Shown here piece by piece: positions 23,201 through 37,100 of a stretch of DNA of 64,000 nt. The DNA comes from Paragyromitra xinjiangensis (taxonomy: Eukaryota; Ascomycota; Pezizomycetes; Pezizales; Discinaceae): contig JBCAMK010000001.1 in assembly GCA_038503065.1 (NCBI GenBank), positions 1,302,001 to 1,366,000 of the forward strand, given 5' to 3'. The notes under the pieces are model-generated. The model was not told where the DNA came from, searched no databases, and worked only from the letters and a program-made list of their open reading frames with translations. Numbering within the stretch: the stretch's first letter is position 1; each line of letters begins with the position of its first letter. The translations under genes were made by a program, and so were the position numbers.

Positions 23201-26200
23201 CTAGAGACGCCGCTGCTTCAGCAGCGGATTCTCCTTCAATGCTAGATGATAGGGGGCTTGGAAACCGAAGTGAGGAATTGGAGTATTCGAATGTTCAAGC
23301 ACATGTGGACGAGATCGAGTCCAATGGTTTGTTCTTTTTATGCTCGCAGTCACGGGTGGTGCGGCGGTTCGCTATTATGGTTTTGAGAATCATTACGGAG
23401 TTCGACGTGGTTTTGAGCGAGCCGGCAGATATTGGAGGAAAATCGGCCGCGCACTCTAGGAAGCCGAGTCACATTTCCACGGCCCCGGCATATCCCCGCG
23501 TTATTCACATCTTGGAGAGTGATTCGTTGAACGTTATGAATTTGAATGACGAGAATCTCCCAGTGGCGGAACGAAGTAGGTTGCAGCGAGAGCTGAAGGA
23601 TTCAAAGTCGAAGGACGCATTAGTACAGATGGCCATAAGCGACAATCAGTACGATTCGTCTCTGTGGTTTAGGGTATTTCCGAGCCTAATTAGGGTCTGC
23701 GTGGAGAGATGTCCAACAACAGTTGCATTGTGTAGGGATTTAGTATGTGGAAGATTGGTGCAGATGCATCAGTCGATATGTGCAATTGCGCAAACTTCTA
23801 GAGCACCAAACGCAGGATTTGACATGCTTCCAAAGCAGATTGTCAGGGCATTGCCGCAAACTAGCCCAGAAGTCATGATTGAGCAATGGAAACTTTACTT
23901 GATTGTGGCTTGCTCGACGTTGACTTCAACGGACGGAGAGAAAACAGCACCACGGCCACGGCCCCAGACCCCGCAGCATGCAAGGAAGCCATCGAAGAAC
24001 CAGACTCCTTTAGCTCCATACCACCTTGATCGAATCACATCGGCTAGATCAGTTTTTCAGATGGTCATCCCGTTGTTGAGCTTGGACAATCAGACAATAA
24101 GAGAAGCAGTAGTTGCTGGGCTAGGGAACATCAACATTAACCTCTACAAGACGCTGATCGAGAGTCTCCAACCTACTGTGCAAAGATGGAGCCCCGAGGA
24201 CCCAACTATGAGAGGAAAACGAGTCGATTCGCCTCGGCGAAATCGCATGCAAGATAGGCTTAGGGCAGAGGTAACTCATGTTTTCCAGCTTACGTCACAT
24301 TTTCTGCAGAAGGAGGAAGTCTACAGGGATGATTGGATATTACGACATATGGTAGCGTTTATCAAGGATATGAAAACGTTTCTAGAGGACTCGGAGGTGC
24401 AAACCGATTGGGAGCATCAAAAACTGCGGAGATACTTTTGTGGACTCACTGAGGAGCTATTTGAAGGTATTAAGAAGACAGATAAACCAATTCAATGGCT
24501 CCCGTTCCAAGGGAGGTTGTCGATATTTATCTTAATGCAGGATTGGTGTGGGCATGGGGCGAACTGGCAAGTGGCGAAAGATCGAGAAGATAAGATGAGA
24601 CGATCCGTAATGGAAACTCAGCGTGATCCGACAGACCAAGGAACACTTGGAGCTGCTATGGAGATCGAGAAGAGAAACCTTAAGATTGCGGCGTTGAGCG
24701 CAATGGCCTCGCTCTGTGTAAGTTACGGCTTTTGCCTTTTCCCATTGCGGTTTTTGTGTGGTGCGCGGTAGGTTAATTATGTTTTTAGGCTGGTCCTGTT
24801 TTGAGTGACGTTACTCATAACGCCGCGATGTCTTTCAACGTTGACGGTTTGTTCCGATGGATCGAATCAATATTTGCGACACCGAGTGATAGAACACATC
24901 GTATTGGGCGGCGAGCGTTGAAAAATATCTTGTTATATAATCAACAGACTTCCTTGCTGAATGACGCCATCCGATTATGCTATATCTACGATTCATCGGC
25001 AAAAGCCACGCAAAGCTACTTTGCTGTCATTTCAGAGGTACTAAGAGAGGTTCCGAATTACATGGATGGCGTATGGAAAATTATGGCGTTAACCCTGTTC
25101 AAATTGGGCGACGAGAATGCGGAAGTTCGACTGCAAGCAGCGAAGCTACTCAGGGTAACGGAGGAGCGCGGATGGGGGATTTCAAGAGTTCAAGATTTCG
25201 AAGTTAGTATCTCGGATAAGACAGTCGCTGTCTACAAGCGTGCGCAATTTCAACTCTCGAAGGGTCTGTCGATGGATCATCCTGAACAGGCGATGTTCAT
25301 ATTTTCGGAGCTCACCATGTTCTTCAACCTTACGGAAGGGAAGGCGCAAAGAGACATTCTCCATGCTTTGTTGCCGTGGATTCAGACTATCGATCTTGCT
25401 CTTGAACCGAATGGCGATCTCTTCCCTTCATCTTATATGGTTCTCGCAAACCTGTATGAAATTACTGTCAAGTTTAGCAGCAAGATTCACAGCGAAATAC
25501 AGGCAGTATGGCAATCTCTTGCAACAGCGCCGTTCCTTGGTAATGTGCAGGTTATCCTTGACTTTATATTCAACCAGAGCCTTGAACGTCGAGAACAAAA
25601 CTTTGTCGAATTTGGAAAGCAGGTCATCGTTTTCTTATCCGAAACCATGGCAGGGGCAAAGTTGGTAGAGGCTTTAATAGGATACCTTCAGCCAAGATTG
25701 ATGATCATCAGTGTCAGAGAGCCAACACCACCGCCAGACGCTTCACAATTTCCATACGTGGCGGACTTAACTAAGTGTGTGCCAAATAGCGGGAAACCAG
25801 TGAGCATATAGTCCTTCTATAAGATAGTTATGTTTAATAGTACTGACGTCAACTAGACTGGCTTTTCTCTTGGGCATCTTGCAATGATCATGATGGTTGA
25901 TCTCTTGGTTGGGCCTGTGCCGGAGATGGCGGAAAAACTAACACTTCTCTTGCAAGTTGTGTTTGTTTTGTGGGATCATTATGTCCCGCTCGTGCAAGAG
26001 CAAGCGAAAGAAATGTTGATACATCTCATCCATGAACTTGTCATTCCTTCGTTGAACGCGGAAGAGGACACTCCTACTAGGCTTGCTACTCTGGAATTCA
26101 TCGAGACCGTTCGCCAGCGAGATTCAAAGACATTCTGGCCGTACGACGAAATTAGTTCTACCGAAGAAAACGGTCTTCGAGTCCCAAAATCGATGAGTCA

Positions 26201-28250
26201 CATGATTACTTGCGTGTTAGAAATGTTTTCTGCTGTTTCACCAGGGCTAAAACCTGCTTGGGGCAAAGTTGCGCTTTCATGGGCTACTACATGCCCAGTC
26301 CGACATCTGGCATGCAGGTCGTTTCAAGTCTTTCGGTGCCTTCTCACAACATTAGATCATGGTATGCTGTCGGATATGCTTGCGCGATTGTCAAACACAA
26401 TCGCAGATGACGTTACGGATATTCGATTATTTGCGATGGAAATTCTCATAACATTGAACGCTATTATTGCAGAGATGGACGAAGATTACCTGCTGCAGTA
26501 CCCACAACTGTTCTGGGTAACTGTCGCTTGCCTAAACACCGTCCATGAAGGCGAGTTTATGGAGGTTTTGTCATTGCTAGAAATGCTATTGGACAAGATT
26601 GATTTAGCGGATCCGGCAAAAGTATCTTATCTCATGGAGGCTTTCCCGCCAAAGTGGTTTGGAAAGTTTGAGGGACTTCAGAGTCTCATCGATAAAGGTC
26701 TCCGATCTTCAGTGTCTTTCGAAAGGACTCTAGCAGTATTCGACAAACTCAATATAATCCCAACAAACGAGCTCGTTGGAGGCGATAGCAGGCTATTATT
26801 CGCGATATTAGCCAACTTACCAAGGTTCTCGCAAGCGCAAGAAGGTGGAACACCAAGCGACGATGTCCTACTCTGCGCAGAGCGGTTGAAGATTTTAGCA
26901 GAGACTCAGGAACACAAATCCTTAACGAGAGTGATGGGCCTATATGCTGGGCAGAGATTTAGATCAAAAAAGGATTTCATATCACAGACAGTGAATGCTT
27001 TGAAGGAAAATTTCTTCCCTACCTACGAGGCGCAAGCTCTAATTTTCTTAGTTGGGCTCTTGTCAAACAAACTGAAATGGGTCAAACTAAAAACAATGGA
27101 GCTACTGACAATAATGTTACCTTCCATTGACATGCGAAAACCTGCCTTCGCTGGCGTAGGGGCCGATCTCATCTCCCCGCTGCTGAGGTTGCTACAGACG
27201 GATTTCGTTGAGCAAGCGTTGGAAGTGTTGGACAAAATGATCACTATTTCGGGTGGGCCTATGGATCGACACGTAATGCGCATGAGTATGGGGAATAGGA
27301 CAATTCGGAAGGAGTATGAGAAGACGCAAACACTATTTGGAATCCCAGACGAAAGTGGCTGGGCAATCCCCATGCCGGCAATTAATGCAGCTATGACGAG
27401 AGATAATGTTCACGCCGTGTTTTACACCTGCAGTCAGGCGGCGGCTGCGGAGGAAGAAGCACCCCCTACCCAAGACGTGGAGTTCCACATGGAGGATTAC
27501 TCTTATACAAGCATCCAAGACAGAACAGCGACGATGCTGAGCGAAGATGGAAGGGGTGAAGGTGGATTCAGTGACACAGTCCTACGCCTTGGTGACTTAG
27601 ACGCATTCTTTGGCGGCGATGAAAACATACCACACCACAATCAAAATATATCTCAAGCAGACGCCGAGTTTACAGAGAACGGCGAAACAGCTCCGCAGGT
27701 GTATGATAATCGTGTATATGCAATCCTGAACAGATCTCTGGCTCGCACCCCTAGTGTCACCTCTTTCCAGACATCGTTTGCGGATTCGCTTAGCACGCCA
27801 CTGGTTTCGAGAGATCAGCAGCCGGGTGTCATGACCCCCACCGCTTTCACCGCTCCGCCGATCCCAACGGCAAGAGGAGGATACGCTCCAAGATCGGTCT
27901 CGTCGCCACAGCTACAGATGATGGGCCGCACTGGGGAAGAGTCTCTGTCGGAAGCCGAAGAAGAATATGACCACCTTAATGGCTCAGATCTAGACCCAGG
28001 CGATCCTACCGTAAACCAGGCCCCGCGGGAAGGAACCCCAGACAGTGCATTCCTATTAGACAACCTTCTCGATAGGCTCGGTGAGGGAGGGAGAGCTGGG
28101 ATGAGAAGGGTATTCAAGGGTGGAAACAAAGACAAGAGCGAAAACTCGTCGGGTAGAGCACCATCAAGAGGGCCAACTAGCAGGACACCTAAAAGTCCGA
28201 AGAATCTTAAGAGGGGGGAGTATCGAGGAGGGATGCATAATGGGTTTTAG
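20247..28250 (+). CDS. TAO3: Cell morphogenesis protein TAO3/PAG1/Mor2 (Furry family)
   Basis: Five exons (20247-20997, 21052-21671, 21811-24717, 24789-25799, 25857-28250) give about 2560 residues, the expected size for fungal Furry proteins. Residues 1-180 are Ser/Pro/His-rich and disordered. The Furry N-terminal region starts at TPAEYALHILFTQFVRVADRKI, followed by long HEAT-like repeats with WRKSKSEAAA, ESADFMVSMANFFVKSHGFRAKRAYCEIFSKLLLPIA and HWHTAFPLMGTLLCVSPNDYF. It then continues into the C-terminal PAG1 domains and a low-complexity tail. It scaffolds the NDR kinase (Cbk1/Orb6) RAM/MOR pathway for polarity and septation. The intron 21672-21810 is inferred: the phase fits, but about eight residues usually found before ESADF are missing, so that junction may be wrong. 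Confidence 0.92.
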
Positions 28251-31020
28251 AGATGATTTGACGTGCCATCTTATGTTTTTTTCTTTCATTTCCTAGAGTT
28301 CTTCGATCTGTCTTTCCGATCAAAGTATGGCTTCATTTGATTGCTGGTACTGGATACATCCTTTTACATATTTTTATTTGATTCAACCCTCCTGAATACA
28401 AGGGAGACCGAATCTACGTCTTTTTCTCTTTTTTTCATTCATTCTTTCGTATAATGCACCGGGGTATAGCCTAACCACGAGGCTCCTTCATCACACCATC
28501 ACTCGCCATCATCACCATTACCACTACTAGATCATGGTCAACGCTGAAGTCGAATTGGCGTTCTCAAAAAGGAAATTAAGTATTTAATGTTATTGGGCGT
28601 CCTGGCTTTTTATTTATTCTCTTCATCTTTCTTCTGATTGTCTAGCATCGGCAAAGTAAAAAGTAGTTGCATGGGTTTTATGGGCTTTTTTTTCCTTCTA
28701 ATGCTTTTTTCTAGTATCTTGAGTAATTGGTAGCGGTTTTCACTTCATTCTGTTCTGTTCTGGGAAACGAATAACCTGTGACGATATCGATGCTGGTGTG
28801 TAATAATAAGTTACGGGCAAAAACATCATTTAAATGGTCAGCGCAACCAAGTTCTACAAGTCAAGAGTTTATTAGAGATTCACAGCAGATAATAAGATAT
28901 GTTTACCGCAGAAATTAGCAAACCTCGGTTCGGTACGCACAAGCAACGATGGGTATACGTATGTCGCGGAACAATACAAGAGCAGCCGCACGGAGCCTGA
29001 AAGTGCCGACCGTGAGGGAATAACTAAGAAATTGTAGGGCTTCAGAGATGATGGGGAGACCCTTTCCCATAAACTGGGAAAGTTATTGAAACGCGTAGTG
29101 CAGGATGGGGGATGGGCTTTTATGCGCCGTGCATACATTCGAACAAACCTAATCCTCGGCTACCAGTTGATGCCGAGTGATTTACCATGCAGAAAGAGTT
29201 GGAACACAGCCCTTGCCCTAGTATCTCATCGGCGATAGGCCAGCCACGGAATTCCGTTTCTCCATGACCGGAGGAGATTCACTCAAGGTCCCCGAGCTTG
29301 ACGGGACATTCAACAGCTCTTGCTAATTGCTTGTGCAGCTTACCCTGGGCCCGGCAGACGCTCATGAAATCATGAAATCTGGCGATTCCATGGACAAAAA
29401 TAGAGAAAACTAAGAGAATTGGAAGCGTTATATAGTTTTCGTGAGCTGCGATTTGATTTCATTCTGCTACAACCATCACCCATATCCGACTCTTCCAGCG
29501 CGGCAGATGGCGAAAATTTATCATCAAAATCCATTTCTCGGACTCGGATGTATTTTAGCCCGACCGGATCTCGGAAAGCCCCTGTACAAAATATCTCAGA
29601 TACACGTAGGTATGACTGTTGTATCTACAAAGATCGCCTGGAGGCTGAAGCTTTCGGATATAACGCTTGGGCTAACTAACAACATAAAGCTTAATACCCA
29701 TGGAGATATGCATCTGCGGAAACAATTTGCGAAAAGGTTGTACAAACATGGGTCTTAAACGACTTTAGAGTTGCACAAAGCGAAATTTACCTCGGTCGCG
29801 ACGCCAATGATTGGTCTCACGGGAAACTTTGACAGCTGCGGCGGAATGAGATGTGAGAACAAACTCAAAATATGGGAAAACCCTGCATAAGATGCAAGGA
29901 TAATTTAAAGGTCTATATTTTTGTATCTCTCCCTGCATATTGACATGAAATCCCGACGATTTGGAATCCTGAGAGCAGTCTGAAACGTCGTAGCACAGAG
30001 CCTCACCACAGAGGTTGTCTCCCAATTTGAAAACTTCGGGCTGAGAATAGATGTGTACATGTATTATATTATTACATCCCAATTCTCATGTATTCTACAC
30101 GAAATTACAAATCTATGGCGAGACCATGCGTTCTAGCGAACTAAAAATCTTCAATATAATACACTAATATCAATCCCTCCACACTTCAGCAGAAAAATGT
30201 TTGCGAGAAGATATGTTGTTTCTTCGATTACTTGCAAGAGGGATAATAAATAATTGCTCGTGGATAGCACATTTTAGTGTCGGTGAACTCTCCTTGTCAT
30301 ATTAAGCCTAAAAGTACCGGCTGAGGGGGCTATGCTACCAAAAACAAGTCTTCCAAGAGAACTTATCAATACTTCATTGCGTTGCTCACTCTGGTGTGAT
30401 GTACGATGAGTAGCTACATGTACATCGTGCAACATGAAAAATACATGGGTAAAGATTTTTCGGAGATGTCGGGGGCGTTTCGGCCCGAAATCTCGAGACT
30501 GGGCCTTTCTCTCCACTCCTATTGATGTATGCGCAAAGCCGAACCTTTACTCGGGATCCAGTGAGAGGGGCTTTGTACCATCGCACCAACCGTAGTCTGG
30601 TTTTTAGGTTCACAGGTGGGGATGCGGTGATACCATCGGGTTTATATATATGGGGTAGAGAATCCCACATCACCAAGGCCATAGTTTCTATAAGATAATC
30701 AACCACCCAGTCTTGAGATTATTTAGTTGCTCAGCTATCCTGTCTTTCATTCGACCCACCAATATCTTGATGAACACCTTGTGATCCAGCTATCAACCAG
30801 TCCATCCACCAAGATCCTCCCTCCTCCTCCTACCCTAATTAATCGCAGCCAGCTATATCTCACCCACCAGTTTAATAGCTAAAGACAATACTGAGCCCCT
30901 AGACTCAAAGAACCCTTCGTCGTTAACCGGGGAGCCAGATTTTTGGTTTCGAATAATCGGAGTCAAACAGCACCTCCTCCACGGGTGTTCCTCAACTAGA
31001 AACACTCAAACACAAGAAAG
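28251..31020. other. Gene-poor region between TAO3 and CPR
   Basis: I see no recognisable gene. Two TACATGTA palindromes lie at 30056-30063 and 30415-30422. The small frames at 29419-29758, 29765-30082 and 30386-30706 show no known domains or convincing splicing. The first few hundred bases are T-rich and probably 3' UTR of TAO3. Confidence 0.45.
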
Positions 31021-31273
31021 ATGGAGAAGTTAATGGTTTTGGGTGCTTATGACACCAGAGCCAACCAATATGTAAGTGATTTTGTTTCATACTTTACTCT
31101 GGATCCCGTTTTCCTTTCCATGTACCCTGTGCCCACACCCTCGTTTTCCCCCCTACACGATATTTCAGGAGATCCCCGCTGCGATGGGGCCCTACTTTGC
31201 CACGTTGGAGATCATGATTCTTCGGTCACGCATGGTTGGTTACCAGCAAAATCTTTGTCGTTCGAATCTGTAG
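31021..31273 (+). CDS. Candidate small two-exon gene or leader ORF
   Basis: An ATG in strong context (AAAGATGG) opens a 17-codon exon (31021-31071) that ends at a perfect GTAAGT donor. A TTTCAG acceptor at 31168 leads in phase to a second exon (31169-31273). The product would be 51 residues with a hydrophobic middle (MGPYFATLEIMILRSRM), resembling a small single-span membrane protein. I do not recognise the family. It lies 465 bp upstream of the P450 reductase start in the same direction, so it could be an independent tiny gene or a spliced uORF in that gene's leader. Confidence 0.3.
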
Positions 31274-31737
31274 TGATGGCGCCCTTGAATGGCTTGGCGG
31301 AGATTTTCCAGATTTCGTTTCTCTATATTCGGCTAGCCACAGCCGAGAAAGAGCGTTTCATGGGGATTTTCACAAGCAGATTGAACGTGCATTGCGTCTC
31401 TTTTATCACCTTCTCCAACTAATTCCTTTTCCCGCTCTGTCGGATCTTTGATCTTCCGGAATTCCCGTTTCCGTTTTTGATCCATTTTATTTAATTTCTT
31501 TTCAACCCTTTCCCTTCCTTGTCTTTCTCTACTATTCCTTCCAATTCCGATTTGTACAGTTGTCGAGTTGGCTTGTCCCACTCACCTGCTTGCTGCCCCC
31601 ACACCTTCCCCCTTTCCTCGCCGCTGTTGCCTGTCCGCGAATAAATATTTCGTCGAAGTTCAGCTTCACCCTAACCTAAACGTCAGCCCGCTAATTTCGA
31701 GTTCTCCGCTGCTCTCCCACAGAACTCAAAGATTGTC

Positions 31738-34132
31738 ATGGCCACACAACTTGATACACTGGACATCGTTGTCCTCGCTGCCCTCCTTTTTGGAACCGCA
31801 GCCTACTTCACCAAAGGCTCACTTTGGGCAGTTCAGAAGGACACGTCGCATGATGCCTTTGCAACATCGAAACTTAACGGCGCAGCTAAGGCAGGAAAGA
31901 CAAGAGACATCATCAAGAAAATGGAAGAATCAGACAAGAACATGATCATCTTCTATGGGTCTCAGACAGGGACTGCCGAGGATTACGCTTCTAGGCTGGC
32001 GAAGGAGGGAAGCGCTAGGTTTGGACTTAAGACTATGGTTGCTGATCTCGAGGAATACGATTTCGACAATTTGGACGTCTTTCCTGAGGATAAGGTTGCA
32101 GTGTTCGTTTTGGCTACGTATGGTGAAGGTGAACCTACCGATAACGCTGTCGAATTCTATGAGTTTTTCACGAACGAAGAACCGTCCTTCTCCGAGGGTG
32201 GGTCTCCAGACTCGGCGCCACTACAGAACATGAAGTACGTTGCATTCGGTCTTGGGAACAATACTTATGAACACTACAACTCCATGGTACGCCGTGTCGA
32301 CGCAGCTCTGGGTAAACTTGGTGCCAAGAGGATTGGTACCGCTGGTGAAGGTGATGATGGTGCCGGAACTATGGAAGAGGATTTCTTGGCTTGGAAGGAA
32401 CCTATGTGGCAGGCTCTCGCCGAGGAATTCGGCTTGGAGGAGCGAGAAGCTGTCTATGAACCAGTTTTCGCGGTTAAGGAAAGGGATGACCTCTCGATTG
32501 AAGACGACACTGTGTACCTCGGTGAACCCAACAAGAACCACCTTGAAGGTAAATCTAAAGGACCCTACAACGCCCATAACCCGTTCATTGCCCCCATCAG
32601 CCAATCCAAGGAACTTTTTACTGTTAAGGACCGTAACTGTCTTCACATGGAAATCGATCTCACCGGCTCCAACCTTTCGTACACCACTGGCGATCACGTT
32701 GCCGTCTGGCCCACCAATGCCGGCAAGGAAGTTGACCGCTTCTTGAATGTCCTCGGCCTTACAGACAAACGCCACACCGTTGTCGACGTTACTGGCCTTG
32801 ACTCCACCGCCAAAGTTCCATTCCCAACCCCGACTACCTATGACGCTATCGCCCGCTACCAAATAGAAATCTGCGCAGCAGTGTCTCGTCAATTCGTCGC
32901 TTCCCTCGCTGCTTTCGCTCCGACACCCGCCGCAAAGGAGCTCATGACAAATCTCGGTGGTGACAAAGACAGTTTCCAAGAAATTATATCATCGCAATAC
33001 CTCAACATCGCGCAAGTCCTTGAAAAAATGGCTCCCGGCGAGACCTGGTCTACGGTTCCATTCTCTCTGATGATCGAGGGTCTCAACCGTATCCAGCCCC
33101 GATACTACTCTATCTCTTCTTCATCCCTTGTACAGCCCAAGGTCGTCTCCGTCACTGCAGTCGTCGAATCTCTTCGTATCCCTGGCGGAACCAACGTCCT
33201 AAAGGGTGTCACTTCGAACTACCTTCTTGCCCTGAAGCAGAAACAGCATGGTGACCCCGAGCCTGACCCGCATGGCCTCACATATGCCATTACCGGCCCT
33301 AGGAATAAGTATGACGGTATTCATCTTCCTGTGCATATTAGAGGCTCGAACTTTAGACTACCAAGTGACCCAAGCAAACCGGTGATTATGATTGGGCCGG
33401 GCACTGGTGTTGCACCATTTAGGGGGTTTGTCCAGGAGAGGGCAGCATTGGCCGAAAAAGGGGAGAAGGTTGGAAAAACTTTGTTGTTTTTTGGGTGCAG
33501 GAAAAGCTCAGAGGATTTCCTGTATGCGGACGAATGGAAGGTTAGTTTCACCACCACTAAATCATTCTCAATTGAAATCTATTACGCGTTACCCAACGAA
33601 ACAAACATTCGGCATCATTCTTGCTAACTCAATCTACCTCTTCGGCAGGAATACGCGAGCAAACTCGGCGCCTCATTCTCGCTCATTACTGCGTTTTCCC
33701 GCGAAAGTGATAAGAAGGTCTACGTCCAGCACCGACTAAGCGAGCACGCCAAGGAAGTCAATGAACTACTTGCTCAGGGAGCTTACTTCTATGTTTGCGG
33801 TGACGCAGCACATATGGCGCGGGAAGTTAACGCTACGCTGGGAAAGATCATTACCGCGGAAAGAGGTTTGACGGAGGCTCAAGGAGAGGATATTGTGAAA
33901 AGGTTACGTACCAACAACCTGTATCAAGTGAGTCCTACTCCCCACATTTCCCGCATTATCTACTTGCATCTCAATATATACGGTATCGAGATCGAGAACA
34001 TAGCGAATCGTTTTAGAAACGATCCTGTCTTGCCTCTCCTTCCCGATTGCCCCCTCCTAACCCCATCCGTTGTTTTAGATGCATAGCTGACCCAAGAAAA
34101 ACTTGCACCTATAGGAGGACGTCTGGTCATAA
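31738..34132 (+). CDS. CPR1: NADPH-cytochrome P450 reductase
   Basis: Exons 31738-33540, 33649-33927 and 34115-34132 give 699 residues. An N-terminal membrane anchor (about residues 6-23, LDIVVLAALLFGTAAYF) precedes the flavodoxin FMN domain (FYGSQTGTAEDYASRLAKE, ATYGEGEPTDNA, FGLGNNTYEHYN). The FAD domain follows (PRYYSISSSS) and then the NADPH domain (GPGTGVAPFRGFVQER, LLFFGCRKSSEDFLY, YVCGDAAHMAREV). The last 18 nt exon supplies the conserved C-terminus EDVWS, whose penultimate Trp stacks on FAD. The ER-bound enzyme passes electrons from NADPH to P450s such as CYP51 in ergosterol synthesis. The intron before this micro-exon is 187 nt and starts GTGAGT. A pyrimidine-rich leader precedes the start. 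Confidence 0.97.
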
Positions 34133-37100
34133 GCGCAAAACAAAACAAAAGCCCACCAAACCCAGGATTGTTTTTTTGTCTTTGGAAACCTGCATATTAA
34201 ACATCTGTTTTTAATTTTCTTCAAGTTTAGCGGAAAAGGAAGACTGGGTTTGGTTTATATCGGTGTTTTATCTGCCTTTTTGATTGTTTTTTTACCGGGC
34301 TTCTGAGTCTTTGTCTTTATTTCTTTTTATCGAGATAGGGATGTTATCCGGATAGATTACGATTCTCTTTTGCTTCTTTTGATGACAGATGCTGGATTCT
34401 GAGACACGCCACTGGTGTCTCCTAGATCGTGATGGGATTTTTGATACATATTTTTTTTCTCAAGGGGAGTAACGGATAGCAACGCATGTAGTCTTATGCA
34501 TTTGGGGAAGAGGCGGAGTGATGCATGTGATACCGTTCTTGACCTCAATTCTTCCCTACATAATATCCGTAATAGCTTTCAACTGTGCATGGAGAAGCTG
34601 GTACCCGTCCGCGAGACTGTGTAAATAACTTCTTCACCTTTGAAAAAGACACTATCATACCAATTACTAGATATATAGCTTCTTTATGGTGGATCTCCTG
34701 GAAAGCAATGGAACCAGGAATAGCTGAGCCAGAATCGGACAGAAAGGCCGTCAATCTTTGACCTGAGAAAGCCAGCGTGGGTGTGAGAAGGCCGTTTTAA
34801 CCCTTCCCTCCGTACTATAAGTGATGGGAAAGTCTAGCGATATGTGGCGGTGAGACCCTTTACTCGAGGGACTGAAGTTTGTCTAAAATTCTCCAACCCT
34901 ATGAATTAGCTTGAGCCAATGATATGTAGCACAATTAATTAATTAGGAATTTCAATCGGGCTACGATCGTTTGGTTTGCTTGTCGCTAGCTCAAACCGGA
35001 AAATACGTCCTCCAGCAAGAACCTGAGAGTAGTGGCTTTGCATGCTACTGAGCCGTGCACGTGGCACAGATGCCGCGACATGCAAAGCCACACGCCCCCT
35101 GCTTTCCTCGCAAAACCAACTGGTTAGGGTCCGCACTTCTCCCAACCACAGTTCAGCCCGGGATTAGGTCCAAAATTATGAAGGGGGATCCCTCCCTGGA
35201 TAGGAATTCACTTACTCCCATATTATGCAGCTAACTGAGCACTACCATCTCCTTGGGGAGGGGGAAACAAGAGCTTATTCGTTCCCGAGCTGCATCGCTG
35301 CGATGTTGGGCGTTTTGCTTTTTGCTTTTCTCTTGGTGGTGCTAGGATTACCCTAGTGATTAGGTGTGCGTACAACCGTGATAGAAAAAACACATATAGT
35401 GTGATACTGATCATACATGTAGTACCGTAGTATTTCGCGGTTAGGCCTCGAGGCCTAATGTAAAGTGGAGAGGGAAAAGTCCGCATGAAAAGTCTCAGAT
35501 TCTTGGTGCTTGGCCAATAGCGAGAGTCAATGCCACTGATTCTAGGGTTACTCTTTGGTTAAGTCAACTGTACTAATCAAAAGCTTGGGTGAAGCCATCC
35601 GAAACATCTTTTATGCGGACTTTTCTCTCTCCATTTGACATTAGGCCTCGAGGCTTAATCGCGAAATACTACGGTATCTAGAAGTTCACGGTTGCAAAAC
35701 ATCATGTTCCACAAAGAGCTGAAGAAATATAGCTACCCAAAATCATGGGTCATGCTGAGGCTCACCCGGTGGCTGGTTTCATGCTGGTACGGGCCCTAAA
35801 GTACATCCGCCCGTATCCTGCTTCTGGAATTCATCCCCTAAGCTTATGTAGGCCCTTCTTTTCCCATTACTCCAAGTTCCTCTCGTATTCGGACTAGATC
35901 CCGTTGTTATGATGGGTCTCTGCTAGGAGGCTAGTTCTTTCGCCTCCCTTTAATTGTCTCGAGACTCGACTTGGACCTCTTTTAGCTTGTGATAAGTGAT
36001 GAACCGGAATTTTTCTTCTAGTTTGTTTGAAGTCAATAGGGGGGGATTCACTCTGCAAGATTCGAAAGATTTGCCTCCTTCCGGTTTTGGAACTGGGTAA
36101 CTGCTGGCGACGCCGTCAGTACATACGTAAGAATCCAACAATTAATGGTGGCAATCACTCTATGTTTTTTGCAAATACCCCTGCTATTTGCATTGAGATA
36201 TCCGGCTTTCCCTTTGAATTTGAATCAGACCTTTTTTTCCCTTAATTGTAATAGTGACGTTTTTGCTCCCTGTTGTTTCATGAATGTTGTGGGGGGGGGG
36301 CGTGATCAGTGATCCGTTGAAGTGTTTTCGGGATCGATCAGTCTTTAATTCTTTGCTGGGTCTGGCCTGATTATCCTACCCACGTTGCCGACTTGGGCTT
36401 ATGATTTTCTTCTTCTCTCCCTTCGCTGTAGTAGTGACGTTACGATTGCTAGTCGTGCTGTGTCTTCAGTTCTGGCTTATTATTATGACTACACACACAC
36501 ATACTATATGTCTCTCCGACTATCCAGCGGCATTATCACTCGGGAGGGCCGATGTCGACCCCGGTGCCTTAGGATGATTTCGTTTCTTATTTGGGTGTAT
36601 CACAAAAGTCCGGTTGCCCCCACCACGGTACTGCGAAGATATCCCAGTCGATATGGTTTATGGCATTTCTGGCGAAAGGGGCCTATCCGCCGTCCTGGTT
36701 CGCGGGAACGACGACATCGATAATTGCTCGTTACATTGACAGGAGTAGCGCGGGGGCGAACATAGGCAAAGACAGACGAGGAACGTGTGTCGTCTGTGTC
36801 TGTGTCACTCAGCTGGAAAGAAAAATACTGATATGTACCTATAATTCACGTACATATATATTAATTCCAGGAGATGAACGGAGGCACCGAAAGTGAGAAG
36901 AAAGGGAGGGACAGGGGCCGAGCTCACGGGAACAGTAAACAATAGAGAAGCAGGGATAAGGGAGACATGCATCTGAGACATTGATCCTCGAGCACCCAGT
37001 CCTTCGTTTTCCCCTCTTCCTCGTGCTAGTGCCATATTCATGCGTGGTGGACGGCGGTTTGGCGCAATTGTACGGCCGCGGAAGTTATGCAAGGTTTGTT

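Noticed and set aside
32221..32979. 252-codon minus frame opposite CPR
   Set aside because: Antisense shadow of the conserved CPR exon.
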